Of a DNA stretch of 64,000 bases, positions 18,295-28,280 are shown in pieces; the stretch's first letter is position 1; the number at the start of each line of letters is the position of its first letter. Position numbers and translations under genes: made by a program. A model generated the notes under the pieces. The model had not been told where the DNA came from and did not search any database. It worked only from the letters and a program-made list of their open reading frames with translations. The DNA is taken from NCBI GenBank assembly GCA_017420755.1, contig JAFQOG010000029.1, forward strand, positions 186,001 to 250,000, written 5' to 3'. The stretch comes from Clostridia bacterium (GTDB taxonomy: Bacteria > Bacillota > Clostridia > Oscillospirales > CAG-272).

Positions 18295-20715
18295 TTATTT
18301 TACGGGTTTCAAATGCCAAATATTTTCCGCATACTCCTTTATGCTACGGTCAGCTGCAAAGAATCCTGATTTCGCAACATTAATAAGGGACATTCTGCTC
18401 CATTTTTCAGGATTGTTATATGCGCTAATAATTTCTTCGGATTTAATATAATACGAATCAAAATCAGCAAGACACATATATGGGTCAGAAATTCCATATC
18501 CACCGATAAGATAATTAGCGATATTTGAGAAGGAAACGCCATTAAAGCCCTTGTTAAGCCTGTCAACAGCCTTTTTGATACGCAAGCTATTTGCATAGTA
18601 ATCAAGTGATCTATAGCCCTTCTCCCAAAGCTCGTCAACCTCTTTTGCGTTAAGACCAAAAATGAATATATTATCGTCGCCAACAGCATCTCGCATCTCA
18701 ACATTAGCGCCATCAAGAGTACCGATTGTCAAAGCACCATTTATCATAAACTTCATACAACCCGTTCCGCTTGCCTCTTTACCCGCAAGAGAAATTTGCT
18801 CACTAATATCAGATGCCGGCATTAGGACCTCAGCTGTGCTTACATTATAATCCTCAAGATATATTACAGAAAGCTTATCTCTAACTCTTGGATTCTTCTT
18901 AATGTCCTCACCCAAGTTCCATATAAGCTTAATAATATCCTTCGCCATATAGTAGCCGGGAGCTGCCTTACCACCAAAAATAAAGGTCCTTGGAGTGAAT
19001 TCCCTTTCCGGATGCTCCTCTATTTCCACATAGTAGTAAATAATCTTCAAAACATTGAGAAGCTGACGCTTATATTCGTGCATTCTCTTTACTTGAACAT
19101 CGAAAATTGAGCTTGTGTCAAGATTTCTTCCAAACTTGTTAAATACAAACTTAGATAAAGCGAGCTTGTTTGCTTCCTTAATCTCTCTCATTCTTTCATG
19201 AACCGTTGTATCATCGGCAAATCTTAATAAGTTTTCAAGCTCCTCGGGATTTTTTACAAATCCATCACCAATACATTCGGTAATAAGCTCGCTTAGGCTT
19301 GGGTTTGAATAGCAAAGCCAGCGTCTATGGGCAATACCATTTGTTACATTAGTAAATTTATCAGGTGTAGCTTTGTAGAAATCGTGGAAAACTGTTTTCT
19401 TTAAAATTTCCGAGTGAAGCTTCGACACTCCGTTTACTGTGTGGGACGCTACAACGCTTAAATTAGCCATTCTAACCTGTGAATAAGCAATTATAGCCAT
19501 CTTGGAAATTCTGTCCCAATCTCCCGGGTAGATGTTCCACAAATCATTACATAGACGACGGTTAATTTCCTTTACAATCATGTGAATACGAGGCAATCTA
19601 AAGCTAAATAAATCCTCATTCCAGCATTCAAGAGCCTCTGGCATTACTGTATGGTTTGTATACGAAATTGTTTTTAGAACAACACCCCATGCGTCGTCCC
19701 AAGAATAGTTATAAACATCCATCAAAATTCTCATAAGCTCAGGCACGCAAAGAGCCGGGTGAGTGTCATTTATATGAATAGATACCTTATCGGCAAATTC
19801 GTTAAGCGAGCCATATGCTGCCAAGTGGTCACTTATAATGCTTTGAAGAGATGCAGAAACTAAGAAATATTGCTGTGTTAGACGAAGGAGCTTACCCTCT
19901 GTATGATCATCAGAAGGATAAAGCACCTTAGAGATAACCTCTGCGTTTGTAGTCTGCTCTATTGCCTTTACATATTGTCCCTGTGAGAAAAGACTCATGT
20001 TGAAATTATTGGTGTTGTGAGCCTTCCATAGACGAAGTCTGTTTACAGCGTCATCAGCGCCCGAAATCATCATGTCATATGGAATCGCCTCAACCTCTTC
20101 ATAATTCTCGTATTTAAGGTCTAGACGACCGTTTATCCACTCTTCCTTGAGCTGACCGCCAAAGCGAATCTTGAACTTTTTATCAGTTCTGGGAACAAGC
20201 CAGCATTCACCCTCGGGAATCCATGCATCGGGAAGCTCTACTTGATTACCATCAATGATTTTTTGCTTAAATAGTCCATATTCATAAAGAATAGAAAAGC
20301 CATCAGCAGGATAGTTAAGTGAGGTAAGAGAGTCCATAAAGCATGCTGCAAGACGCCCAAGTCCACCATTTCCAAGACCCGGATCTGGCTCCATCTCATA
20401 TACCTCATCAATATCAAAGCCAAATTCGTTCAAAACCTCTGCATATTCGTTTGCAATACCAAGATTCCTTAAATTATTTTTAAGAGAACGGCCTATCAAG
20501 AATTCCATGCAAAGATAATAAATCTTCTTTGCTTGATCATCTCTTACCTTGTGCTTAAAGTGCGATCTTTTTTGAGTTAAGATATCCTTAACCGTCAAAA
20601 TAGTCGCCTTATAAACCTGTTCCTTGCTTGCATCCTCCGGATTTACACCAAAATATCTAGATAATTTTAGCTGTAATGCAAGCTTTATATCTGTTTTTGT
20701 AAATTGCTTGTTCAT
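18295..20715 (-). CDS. glgP: Glycogen/alpha-glucan phosphorylase
   Basis: GlgP releases glucose 1-phosphate from the non-reducing ends of glycogen using phosphate and PLP. The 806 residues cover the full family. The PLP-site region EASGTGCMKFMINGALTIGT (lysine included) is intact, as are the N-terminal YYLCMEFLIGR and DPGLGNGGLGRLAACF motifs. The short N-terminus lacks the animal phosphorylation site. AAGGAG precedes the ATG. A terminator-like hairpin lies between it and glgA, so it can be expressed at a different level from the synthetic genes. Confidence 0.98.
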   Translation of the reverse strand: MNKQFTKTDIKLALQLKLSRYFGVNPEDASKEQVYKATILTVKDILTQKRSHFKHKVRDDQAKKIYYLCMEFLIGRSLKNNLRNLGIANEYAEVLNEFGFDIDEVYEMEPDPGLGNGGLGRLAACFMDSLTSLNYPADGFSILYEYGLFKQKIIDGNQVELPDAWIPEGECWLVPRTDKKFKIRFGGQLKEEWINGRLDLKYENYEEVEAIPYDMMISGADDAVNRLRLWKAHNTNNFNMSLFSQGQYVKAIEQTTNAEVISKVLYPSDDHTEGKLLRLTQQYFLVSASLQSIISDHLAAYGSLNEFADKVSIHINDTHPALCVPELMRILMDVYNYSWDDAWGVVLKTISYTNHTVMPEALECWNEDLFSFRLPRIHMIVKEINRRLCNDLWNIYPGDWDRISKMAIIAYSQVRMANLSVVASHTVNGVSKLHSEILKKTVFHDFYKATPDKFTNVTNGIAHRRWLCYSNPSLSELITECIGDGFVKNPEELENLLRFADDTTVHERMREIKEANKLALSKFVFNKFGRNLDTSSIFDVQVKRMHEYKRQLLNVLKIIYYYVEIEEHPEREFTPRTFIFGGKAAPGYYMAKDIIKLIWNLGEDIKKNPRVRDKLSVIYLEDYNVSTAEVLMPASDISEQISLAGKEASGTGCMKFMINGALTIGTLDGANVEMRDAVGDDNIFIFGLNAKEVDELWEKGYRSLDYYANSLRIKKAVDRLNKGFNGVSFSNIANYLIGGYGISDPYMCLADFDSYYIKSEEIISAYNNPEKWSRMSLINVAKSGFFAADRSIKEYAENIWHLKPVK

Positions 20716-20780
20716 TTTTTCTCCTTTTTACAACACAAAGCGAATTTTTCACGCTTTTTTTGCCAGCCTCAATCAAATTA

Positions 20781-20807
20781 AACTGTCCCGCAAGATACGG
20801 GACAGTT
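20781..20807 (-). terminator. Intra-operon hairpin between glgA and glgP
   Basis: AACTGTCCCG (20781-20790) pairs with CGGGACAGTT (20798-20807), a perfect 10-bp stem. The downstream T-tract on the minus strand is short (TTTAATTTG), so it probably attenuates rather than blocks transcription into glgP. Confidence 0.65.
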
Positions 20808-20812
20808 GTAAT

Positions 20813-22249
20813 TTAACATTTGCCGGTTAGTTTCTTGTATAGATTAACATATTTTTCAGCGGAAACGCCCCATGAAAAGTCTATTTCCATAATCTTTTTA
20901 ACGAGATCAGTCCATTTTTTCTCATCTCTAAATAATTCAACAGCGCGTAAAATCGCGTCCTTCATTTCATGTGCGTTGTAGTTAGCGAAGGTAAAGCCAT
21001 TTCCTTCACTTGTATATTTATTGTATGGCTTTATAGTATCATAAAGACCGCCAGTTTCGCGAACTACGGGAACTGTACCGTATCTAGATGATATCATTTG
21101 CGCAAGTCCACATGGCTCGCTCTTAGATGGCATTAGGAATATATCAGAGCCTGCATAAATTTTCTTTGAAAGATCCTTGTTAAACTCAAAGAAAACCTTA
21201 ACTTGATTAGGATATCTTGCTTGAATATCTCTAAAATAGTCCTCTATGTCCTGCTCTCCTGTTCCCAAAAGCACAAATTGCACTCCAAGAGAAAGAATTT
21301 CGGGTAAAATATACTCCACTAAATCAAAGCCCTTGTGCGATGCAAGACGAGAAACCATAGAAACAACAGGGATTTTCTCATCTACAGGAAGTCCTGAAAG
21401 CTCCTGTAAAGCACGCTTACATTCAGCCTTTCCGCCTAAATCAGCCGAGTTATATTTTTTTACAATTGCATTATCGGTTTCGGGATTATAGTAATTAACA
21501 TCTATTCCGTTTACTATTCCGCAAACCTTACCTGCGAACATATTGAGCACATGGTGCAGGCCACTTGAATAGAATTCAGTTTGAATTTCGTTTGCATATC
21601 TTTCGCTAACAGTAGAAACCTGATCAGCGCAAGCGATAGCACCCTTTGTCAAATTCATACATCCATTATACTCAACGGTTGTAAGATCATCCATCGAATC
21701 AAGTCCAAAAACATCTCCAATTATATGAAGAGGATATATTCCCTGATAATCAATGTTATGAATCGTGTAAATTGACTTTATATGGCTATATTCTTTTATC
21801 GAAGAATATCTTCTATTCAAATATATAACGCTAGTGGCAGTTTGCCAGTCATTAGTGTGAAGAATATCGGGATAAAAGTCGATAATAGGCATCATATCAA
21901 GCACAGCCTTGCCAAAAAATCCATATCTTTCAGCGTCGTCATAGTTACCGTAAACGGTATCTCTATTAAAATAATACTCGTTATCGATGAAATAATAGGT
22001 TACGCCCTCTCTTTCGCAAGAGAAAATACCACAATATTGACATCTCCATGACAAATACACATAGGTTTCGCCAACGAATTTAAGCTCATTTTTGAATTTT
22101 TCCTTTATCGCCTTATGCAGAGGTAAAACTACTCTTACATCCATTCCGTCAGCTTTTGCTAAAGCAGAAGGAAGAGAGCCAAGAACATCACCAAGTCCAC
22201 CGGTTGACAAGAACGGGATCGCCTCTGAGCCTGCAAATAATATTTTCAT
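20813..22249 (-). CDS. glgA: Glycogen synthase (GT5), variant of the KxGGL motif
   Basis: GlgA extends alpha-1,4-glucan from ADP-glucose. The GT5 fold is clear: FAGSEAIPFLSTGGLGDVLG at the N-terminus, HTNDWQTA, and SEPCGLAQMISSRYGT with TGGLYDTI in the C-terminal nucleotide-binding domain. The usual lysine of the KTGGL motif, which contacts the sugar nucleotide in the E. coli enzyme, is serine here (STGGL, residues 15-19). I think such changes occur in other clostridial homologues, from memory only. Length 478 is normal. AAGGAGG precedes the ATG. It follows glgD by 10 nt. Confidence 0.95.
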   Translation of the reverse strand: MKILFAGSEAIPFLSTGGLGDVLGSLPSALAKADGMDVRVVLPLHKAIKEKFKNELKFVGETYVYLSWRCQYCGIFSCEREGVTYYFIDNEYYFNRDTVYGNYDDAERYGFFGKAVLDMMPIIDFYPDILHTNDWQTATSVIYLNRRYSSIKEYSHIKSIYTIHNIDYQGIYPLHIIGDVFGLDSMDDLTTVEYNGCMNLTKGAIACADQVSTVSERYANEIQTEFYSSGLHHVLNMFAGKVCGIVNGIDVNYYNPETDNAIVKKYNSADLGGKAECKRALQELSGLPVDEKIPVVSMVSRLASHKGFDLVEYILPEILSLGVQFVLLGTGEQDIEDYFRDIQARYPNQVKVFFEFNKDLSKKIYAGSDIFLMPSKSEPCGLAQMISSRYGTVPVVRETGGLYDTIKPYNKYTSEGNGFTFANYNAHEMKDAILRAVELFRDEKKWTDLVKKIMEIDFSWGVSAEKYVNLYKKLTGKC

Positions 22250-22259
22250 TGTTACCTCC

Positions 22260-23393
22260 TTAAATCATTCTGCCCTTTGATAGATAGAATGGCAAAGATT
22301 CATCTCCTGAAAGAACCTTATTGTCACGAATAACAACATTTTTATCCGCAATTACGCAGTTAAGAACTACATTTTCACCTGTGAATGTATCTTGGAATAG
22401 GATACAGTTTTTAACCTTTGTTCCCTTTCCAATCTTTACTCCTCTAAAGAGAATTGAATTCTCTACCTCGCCAAAGATTTGACAACCATCGGCAATGAGT
22501 GAATTTGTTACTTTGGATTCAGGGCTATAATATGTTGGAGCGGAGTTACGAACCTTTGTATAAATAGGTCTGTTTTTAACTCTAAAGAGCTGATCTCTTA
22601 TATCCTTATTTTCGATTAACTCCATGCTACACTTATAATAGTCTTGCGATGATGAAATGCATGCAAAATATCCATCATATCTATAAATACGATAGTTTTT
22701 GCCATTAAGGTTCTTCAAAATTATATCCTTGTTTAAGCTGATATAATCGTGAGCAACAGCATCAAGAACGATTTCTTGCAAATATTGTCTTGACATAACC
22801 ATTATATTAAGGTTAATATCGCTATCGCCCTCAAAGGATGTAGGATATGCTTGAAGATCTGTAATTCTACCGGTTTCATCAGATTCAATAAGAACATTTG
22901 CCTTAGCAGTAGCCTTATCAAGAGTAACCTTTTTTACAGCAATTGTAATATCTGCCTTATTTTCAATGTGATTTCTTATCATATCGTTTAAGTCGATATT
23001 GCAAATAACATCACAGTCAGACAAAACAACATAATCGTCTGTAATTTTAGTTATTGAATGCGAAACGCTTTTAAGTGCCTCAAGTCTTGTTCTATAAAGT
23101 GCATTTACATTGTTTGCATATGCGGTAATATATGGTGGGAGAATTTTAATTCCGCCCGCTCTTCTCGCCAAATCCCAGTCCTTACCAGCTCCAAGATGGT
23201 CCATAAGTGACTGATAATTATAGTGAGTAATAACACTTACATTGTGAATATTAGAATTGACCATGTTGGAAAGTGCAAAGTCAATTAGTCTATATCTACA
23301 ACCAAAGGGAACTGACGCCATCGTTCTGTTTCTGGTGAGTTCCGGAATATTCGCATCATGAATATTAGAAAAAATTATTCCTGCAGCTAACAT
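22260..23393 (-). CDS. glgD: GlgD, regulatory subunit of ADP-glucose pyrophosphorylase
   Basis: GlgD resembles GlgC but lacks the catalytic GGxGxRL loop: its N-terminus reads AAGIIFSNIHDANIPELT. In Firmicutes it pairs with GlgC to form a more active heterotetramer. The nucleotidyltransferase-like domain (ASVPFGCRYRLIDFALSN) and the C-terminal left-handed beta-helix are present. It has 377 residues. AGAGGGA precedes the ATG. It lies 21 nt after glgC. Confidence 0.95.
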   Translation of the reverse strand: MLAAGIIFSNIHDANIPELTRNRTMASVPFGCRYRLIDFALSNMVNSNIHNVSVITHYNYQSLMDHLGAGKDWDLARRAGGIKILPPYITAYANNVNALYRTRLEALKSVSHSITKITDDYVVLSDCDVICNIDLNDMIRNHIENKADITIAVKKVTLDKATAKANVLIESDETGRITDLQAYPTSFEGDSDINLNIMVMSRQYLQEIVLDAVAHDYISLNKDIILKNLNGKNYRIYRYDGYFACISSSQDYYKCSMELIENKDIRDQLFRVKNRPIYTKVRNSAPTYYSPESKVTNSLIADGCQIFGEVENSILFRGVKIGKGTKVKNCILFQDTFTGENVVLNCVIADKNVVIRDNKVLSGDESLPFYLSKGRMI

Positions 23394-23414
23394 AAATCTG
23401 TCCCTCTCTTCCTA

Positions 23415-24617
23415 TTAGTTATTACCGTTGTTAAAATCGCTATCAATCATCAAGCCTGCCTCAACAGAGGAGCCCTTGCCAATAGTGATATCACTACCAA
23501 TTACAGTTATGCCCTTAGCTGTTGCCTTGTCAGCACCAATAACGGCTCTCTCTTCAACAACAGTATTGCTATCAATGATTGAATAACTAACAACAGCGCC
23601 CGCCTTAATTGTAACACCACTCATAATAACAGAGTCTCTAACAATAGCGCCAGGCTCTACTATTACACCATTTGAGAGTACAGAATTTTCAACCAAGCCC
23701 TCTATAACACAGCCCTCTGTAATAATAGAGTTAACAGCGTTACCGCCATTACCGATAAATTGAGGTGGCTCTGCGTAGTTTCTCGAGAAAATTCTCCAGG
23801 ATTTATCGTGAACATTGAAGCTTGGATTTTCGCCCAGAAGGTCCATGTTTGCCTCCCATAAGCTATCAATTGTTCCAACATCCTTCCAATAGCCTACAAA
23901 CGGATAGGCAAACATCTTTTTGCCATCTGCAAGCATTGATGGAATTATATTCTTTCCAAAGTCGTTGCTGGAATTCTTATCGTTTTCATCAGCAATCAAA
24001 TAGCTTTCAAGCACACTTCGATTGAATATGTAAATACCCATCGAAGCCTTGGTGCTAATTGGATTTTTAGGCTTTTCTTGGAATTGAGTAATTCTTCCTA
24101 CCTCGTCAGTTACCATAATTCCAAATCTGCTAGCCTCTGATAGAGGAACATCAAGCACGGCAATAGTGCAATCCGCATCGGTTGCCTTATGCGCCTCGAG
24201 CATAGCATTGTAGTCCATTTTATAGATGTGGTCACCTGACAAAATAATTACATAATCAGGATCGTATCTATTAATAAAGCCCAAATTTTGATAAATTGCA
24301 TTCGCTGTTCCCTTATACCAGTCAGCGCCACTTTTAGCTTGATATGGTGGCAAAATCATTACTCCACCGGTCAATCTATCAAGATCCCATGGCTGACCAT
24401 TACCAATATACTCATTTAAAACAAGTGGCTGATATTGAGTCAAAACACCAACAGTATCAATACCTGAATTTATGCAGTTAGACATTGGGAAGTCAATAAT
24501 TTTATACTTACCACCAAAGGTAACTGCGGGTTTAGCGGTTTTTTCGGTAAGAGTATAAAGTCTACTTCCCTGACCGCCTGCCAAAAGCATTGCAACACAT
24601 TCTTTTTTCTTAAACAT
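23415..24617 (-). CDS. glgC: Glucose-1-phosphate adenylyltransferase, catalytic subunit
   Basis: GlgC makes ADP-glucose from glucose 1-phosphate and ATP, the committed step of glycogen synthesis. The catalytic loop is intact ([20 protein letters not shown]), followed by [11 protein letters not shown], the [11 protein letters not shown] motif and the C-terminal beta-helix. The 400-residue length fits. GAGGTT lies upstream of the ATG. It lies between glgB and glgD. Confidence 0.98.
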   Translation of the reverse strand: MFKKKECVAMLLAGGQGSRLYTLTEKTAKPAVTFGGKYKIIDFPMSNCINSGIDTVGVLTQYQPLVLNEYIGNGQPWDLDRLTGGVMILPPYQAKSGADWYKGTANAIYQNLGFINRYDPDYVIILSGDHIYKMDYNAMLEAHKATDADCTIAVLDVPLSEASRFGIMVTDEVGRITQFQEKPKNPISTKASMGIYIFNRSVLESYLIADENDKNSSNDFGKNIIPSMLADGKKMFAYPFVGYWKDVGTIDSLWEANMDLLGENPSFNVHDKSWRIFSRNYAEPPQFIGNGGNAVNSIITEGCVIEGLVENSVLSNGVIVEPGAIVRDSVIMSGVTIKAGAVVSYSIIDSNTVVEERAVIGADKATAKGITVIGSDITIGKGSSVEAGLMIDSDFNNGNN

Positions 24618-24627
24618 ATATCTAACC

Positions 24628-26589
24628 TCACTTTACTCTTCTTTTTACCTTGCGAATAATAACTCCGCTCAGCGCCGGAAGATTTATTTCAATATAATTT
24701 TGTTTATTAGGGGAATCGCCATAGCTTTTGCTTTTAAGAATTTTTTCATTAATAGCTCCACTACCACCGAATTTAAAGTCATCGGTACTTAGCACCTCCT
24801 TATAACTTCCCTCATCATCAACCAAAATCGGATAATTTGGTCTTTGAACAGGAGCAAAGTTGATTACTATATACAAGGTAGAGCCATCGATTGCCTTTCT
24901 TTTATAAGAAATTGCATTCGTATCACTTTGATTTGTCGCAATCCATTCATATCCGTCCCAAGAGTTATCTATTTCCCATAGCTCCTTGCTTTCCAGATAG
25001 AATTTATTCAAATGTGCCACAAATCGTTGCATTTCTGTATGCCTTGGATATTTGAGCATAAACCATTCAAGCTCATTCTCATAATCCCATTCTCTAAATT
25101 GAGCAAATTCAGTGCCCATGAACATCATTTTCTTTCCTGGCGTCGTCATCATATAGGTTAAGAAGGCACGCATAGTTGAAAATTTTTGATCATAATCGCC
25201 ATACATTTTATCAACAAGAGATTTTTTACCATGCACCACCTCATCATGAGAAATCGGCATGATATAATTTTCATTAAAAGCGTACATCATTGGAAATGTA
25301 AGCTTATCATGATTGAATTGCCTAAAATACGGATCTAACTGCACATAATCATATATGTCATTTGCCCAACCCATATTCCATTTATAATTGAAGCCAAGGC
25401 CTCCTTGACTTACCGGCTTGGTTATCATTTGCCAATCGGCAGATTCCTCAGCAATCATAAGAGCCTCGCCAAATTCAGCAAAAAGCTGTGTATTTAGCTT
25501 CTGGAAAAAAGCAATTGCTTCTTTATTTTTATTGTCGCCATCCTCGTTAGGAACCCACTCTCCCGGTTCTCTGTCATAATCGAGGTAAAGCATTGATGCA
25601 ACAGCATCAACCCTTAGACCATCAACATGATATTTTCTAAACCAAAACAGTGCATTTGAAATAAGAAACGATTGAACCTCTTCTCTTCCTACATCAAAGA
25701 AGCGAGTGCCCCAAATCCTATGCTCCATTCTGTCCTTGCCTTGATACTCGTATAATGGTTGTCCGTCAAACTCGTAAAGTCCATGCTCATCCTTAGGAAA
25801 ATGAGCAGGCACCCAGTCAAGAATAACTCCTATTCCACATTCATGCATTTTATTTACAAAATACATAAAGTCGCAAGGAGAGCCATATCGCGAGGTAGGC
25901 GCATAATAGCCTGTAACCTGATAGCCCCACGAGCCATCAAATGGATGCTCCATGACTGGCATTAGCTCAATGTGAGTAAAGCCCATTTTCTTAACATATG
26001 GAGCAAGCTCGTCGGCGATTTGTCGGTAATTAAGATAGTGCTCGCCATCAACATTAGACTGAGAGTCCTTGGTTTTCCAAGAGCCTAAATGAAGCTCGTA
26101 GATATTTAAAGGGGCTTGATAAAAATATTTATTGCTCTCAGGCGAGCTTGAATTCTTTTGCAAAATGGTTTTTCTGTATTCAAGCCACGCTCCATCATTC
26201 CACTCAAAGCCATCGAGGCTTGCGACAATCGACGCTGTTTTCTTATTTGTTTGAGAATGAAATGCGTACGGATCAGCCTTATAATGCGATACTCCGTGAT
26301 TTGTGATTTTGTATTTATAGTATTTTCCAACTAGTGAGTGTGGTGATGAGATTTTGCATTCCCAAATTCCCATATCGGTAACTCGAATCATTTCTGCACC
26401 ATAGTCCCACGCTGTAAAGTCGGAAACAAGCTCTACTCTTTCTGCATTTGGCGCCCATACTCTAAATGTATATTCAAGGCTACCATCTAAGATCTCTTCA
26501 TGGCATCCCAAATATTCATAGGCATAATAATTAGTGCCTTGGTGGAACAAGTAAGGAGCCATGTTATTAGTAGGTTCGTTTTTGTTCAA
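24628..26589 (-). CDS. glgB: 1,4-alpha-glucan branching enzyme, TTG start
   Basis: GlgB introduces alpha-1,6 branches into glycogen. A CBM48 domain lies near residues 30-130, and the GH13 barrel carries the catalytic aspartate ([15 protein letters not shown]), glutamate (MIAEESADW) and third aspartate (ISHDEVVHG). The start is TTG at 26587-26589 with AAGGTGG at suitable spacing and no better ATG nearby. It is the first gene of the glycogen operon, under the promoter at 26634-26662. The 653 residues are full length. Confidence 0.97.
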   Translation of the reverse strand: MNKNEPTNNMAPYLFHQGTNYYAYEYLGCHEEILDGSLEYTFRVWAPNAERVELVSDFTAWDYGAEMIRVTDMGIWECKISSPHSLVGKYYKYKITNHGVSHYKADPYAFHSQTNKKTASIVASLDGFEWNDGAWLEYRKTILQKNSSSPESNKYFYQAPLNIYELHLGSWKTKDSQSNVDGEHYLNYRQIADELAPYVKKMGFTHIELMPVMEHPFDGSWGYQVTGYYAPTSRYGSPCDFMYFVNKMHECGIGVILDWVPAHFPKDEHGLYEFDGQPLYEYQGKDRMEHRIWGTRFFDVGREEVQSFLISNALFWFRKYHVDGLRVDAVASMLYLDYDREPGEWVPNEDGDNKNKEAIAFFQKLNTQLFAEFGEALMIAEESADWQMITKPVSQGGLGFNYKWNMGWANDIYDYVQLDPYFRQFNHDKLTFPMMYAFNENYIMPISHDEVVHGKKSLVDKMYGDYDQKFSTMRAFLTYMMTTPGKKMMFMGTEFAQFREWDYENELEWFMLKYPRHTEMQRFVAHLNKFYLESKELWEIDNSWDGYEWIATNQSDTNAISYKRKAIDGSTLYIVINFAPVQRPNYPILVDDEGSYKEVLSTDDFKFGGSGAINEKILKSKSYGDSPNKQNYIEINLPALSGVIIRKVKRRVK

Positions 26590-26633
26590 GAAATCACCAC
26601 CTTACTTAAAGTAAAATATACTTATACATTTTT

Positions 26634-26662
26634 ATTATACAATATAGTTTTTGCAAATTCAA
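26634..26662 (-). promoter_or_regulatory. Promoter of the glycogen operon
   Basis: TTGAAT (26657-26662) and an exact TATAAT (26634-26639) are separated by 17 bp, about 45 bp upstream of the glgB start. Confidence 0.75.
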
Positions 26663-26727
26663 GGATTTATTCCATCTTTTATTCAAAAAAATTTAACATT
26701 TTTGGACATTGTTACCTTATAAATGAC

Positions 26728-26754
26728 AAAGAACAGGATATTAGTCCTGTTCTT
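26728..26754 (-). terminator. Inverted repeat at the 3' end of the GNAT gene
   Basis: AAGAACAGGA (26729-26738) pairs with TCCTGTTCTT (26745-26754). The right arm is part of the last codons of the GNAT gene. The T-tract after the stem is imperfect. Confidence 0.6.
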
Positions 26755-27322
26755 GATAATATTCACTTTTTAAAATTGAGGCTGTACCAATTGTGCGATA
26801 TCTGCCCTTAACAAACAGCAAATCCCTTTGATATCCCTCAAATTTCATGCCAAGCTTTCTCATTACTGCCAATGATGCGTCGTTTCCAAACATGAATTTC
26901 GCCTCAATTCTGTGCATATTCATGCTTTCAAAGCCAAAACGAATTACCTCGCCCGCTGCCTCGGTAGCAAGTCCCATACCCCAAAAATCGGGATTTAAAA
27001 CATATCCTATTTCGGCTACTCTATTCTCCTCGTCTATTTTGGTAAAGCCGGCAGTACCAATCATCTTACCGGTTTCCTTGTGCACGAGCGCCCAGTCGTT
27101 ATAATCACCATATCTATATTTTGAAATGACATAGTCAATAAATTCCTTTGTGAATTCCGGGCTAGAATGAACATCCCAAAGCAAAAACTCAGAGGTTTTT
27201 GGATTGCACGAATACTCATACATATCCTTAGCATCAGAGCGACGCATTTCTCTTAATATTAGCCTATCCGTATATAGTGTTGGGATTTTAGTGAAAATTT
27301 TTCTTATAAGATTAAGCTTCAT
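26741..27322 (-). CDS. GNAT-family N-acetyltransferase (RimJ/RimL type)
   Basis: This 193-residue enzyme belongs to the acetyl-CoA-dependent GNAT family that modifies N-termini of ribosomal proteins or small amines. It shows TDRLILREMRRSDA at the N-terminus, the acyl-CoA-binding region GLATEAAGEVIRFGF and the terminal NDASLAVMRKLGM motif. The substrate cannot be read from sequence. It has its own promoter and is divergent from proC. Confidence 0.88.
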   Translation of the reverse strand: MKLNLIRKIFTKIPTLYTDRLILREMRRSDAKDMYEYSCNPKTSEFLLWDVHSSPEFTKEFIDYVISKYRYGDYNDWALVHKETGKMIGTAGFTKIDEENRVAEIGYVLNPDFWGMGLATEAAGEVIRFGFESMNMHRIEAKFMFGNDASLAVMRKLGMKFEGYQRDLLFVKGRYRTIGTASILKSEYYQEQD

Positions 27323-27351
27323 TTATATCCTCGCTTGATTTCATTAAAACA

Positions 27352-27380
27352 ATTATATACCAAAGTGAAATTTTCGTCAA
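27352..27380 (-). promoter_or_regulatory. Promoter of the GNAT gene
   Basis: TTGACG (27375-27380) and TATAAT (27352-27357) are separated by 17 bp, 30 bp upstream of the ATG. Confidence 0.75.
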
Positions 27381-27409
27381 GACTATTTCAAATTATTTTT
27401 ATTCTCTTA

Positions 27410-27438
27410 TTGATATTGCGAAAATTTTGTGCTATACT
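27410..27438 (+). promoter_or_regulatory. Promoter of proC
   Basis: TTGATA (27410-27415) and TATACT (27433-27438) are separated by 17 bp, about 32 bp upstream of the proC ATG. Confidence 0.7.
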
Positions 27439-27469
27439 TATTTAAAATTAGATTTGTGTAGGTAAAAAT

Positions 27470-28270
27470 ATGAAAAAAATAGCTTTTATTGGTGCTGGAA
27501 ACATGGCCTCTGCTATTTGCGGTGGCATTATCAATGCTAAAATAGCGTCAGCACAGGATATTATTCTTTTCGATAAAAACGAGGCGCAATATTTAAAATT
27601 TGACTCTCTATGTAATAAGGCTACCTCTCTAAATGATGCAGTTTCCTTTGCAGATTGCATTTTCTTTTCGGTTAAGCCACAAAATATGAAGGAAATTTTG
27701 GGCGAAATCTCAAAATTTAATCTTGAAGATAAGCTTTTCATTTCAATTTGTGCGGGTGTCACCATTGCCTCTATTGAAGAAACTCTTGGAAATGTAAAAA
27801 TCGTTAGAACTATGCCGAACACCCCCTTGCTTATTGGCCAAGGTGTTACCGCTCTTTGCAAAAACGATGCTGTAACAGATGAAGAATTTGCTTTTGCATC
27901 TTCTCTATTTGCATCATCCGGATATACCTTTGAGGCAAAGGAAGACGATATAAACCGAATTACCGCTATCACCTCATCTGCTCCTGCTTATGTGTATTTA
28001 TTTGCTAAAGCCATGCTTGTTGGAGCTGAGAGCATTGGATTTGAAGGCGAAAACACCATTGAAATGATTTGCAGAACATTAATTGGCTCTGCAAATATGA
28101 TTTTGAATGACGAAAGAAGCGTTGATGAGCTTATAAGAATGGTCAAATCTCCAAATGGAACAACCGAAAAGGCTCTCAATGTTTTTGAAGAAAAAAAATT
28201 CATTGAAATTGTAAGCGAAGCCATGAAGGCTTGCACAGATAGAGCGAACGAGCTCTCCAAATTAAATTAA
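27470..28270 (+). CDS. proC: Pyrroline-5-carboxylate reductase
   Basis: ProC reduces pyrroline-5-carboxylate to proline with NAD(P)H. The Rossmann nucleotide-binding motif is at the N-terminus (IAFIGAGNMASAI). The family region FSVKPQNM, the MPNTPLLIGQG segment and the signature around TSSAPAYVYLF in the helical dimerisation domain are all present. The 266-residue length is standard. The gene is on the plus strand, against most of its surroundings, and is followed after 10 nt by the membrane protein gene. Confidence 0.97.
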   Translation: MKKIAFIGAGNMASAICGGIINAKIASAQDIILFDKNEAQYLKFDSLCNKATSLNDAVSFADCIFFSVKPQNMKEILGEISKFNLEDKLFISICAGVTIASIEETLGNVKIVRTMPNTPLLIGQGVTALCKNDAVTDEEFAFASSLFASSGYTFEAKEDDINRITAITSSAPAYVYLFAKAMLVGAESIGFEGENTIEMICRTLIGSANMILNDERSVDELIRMVKSPNGTTEKALNVFEEKKFIEIVSEAMKACTDRANELSKLN

Positions 28271-28280
28271 GAGGTAAAAA

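Noticed and set aside
27448..27972. Open frame of 174 codons on the minus strand
   Set aside because: It lies antisense to proC, which has a full set of family motifs, its own promoter and a ribosome site. The minus frame shows no recognisable domain.
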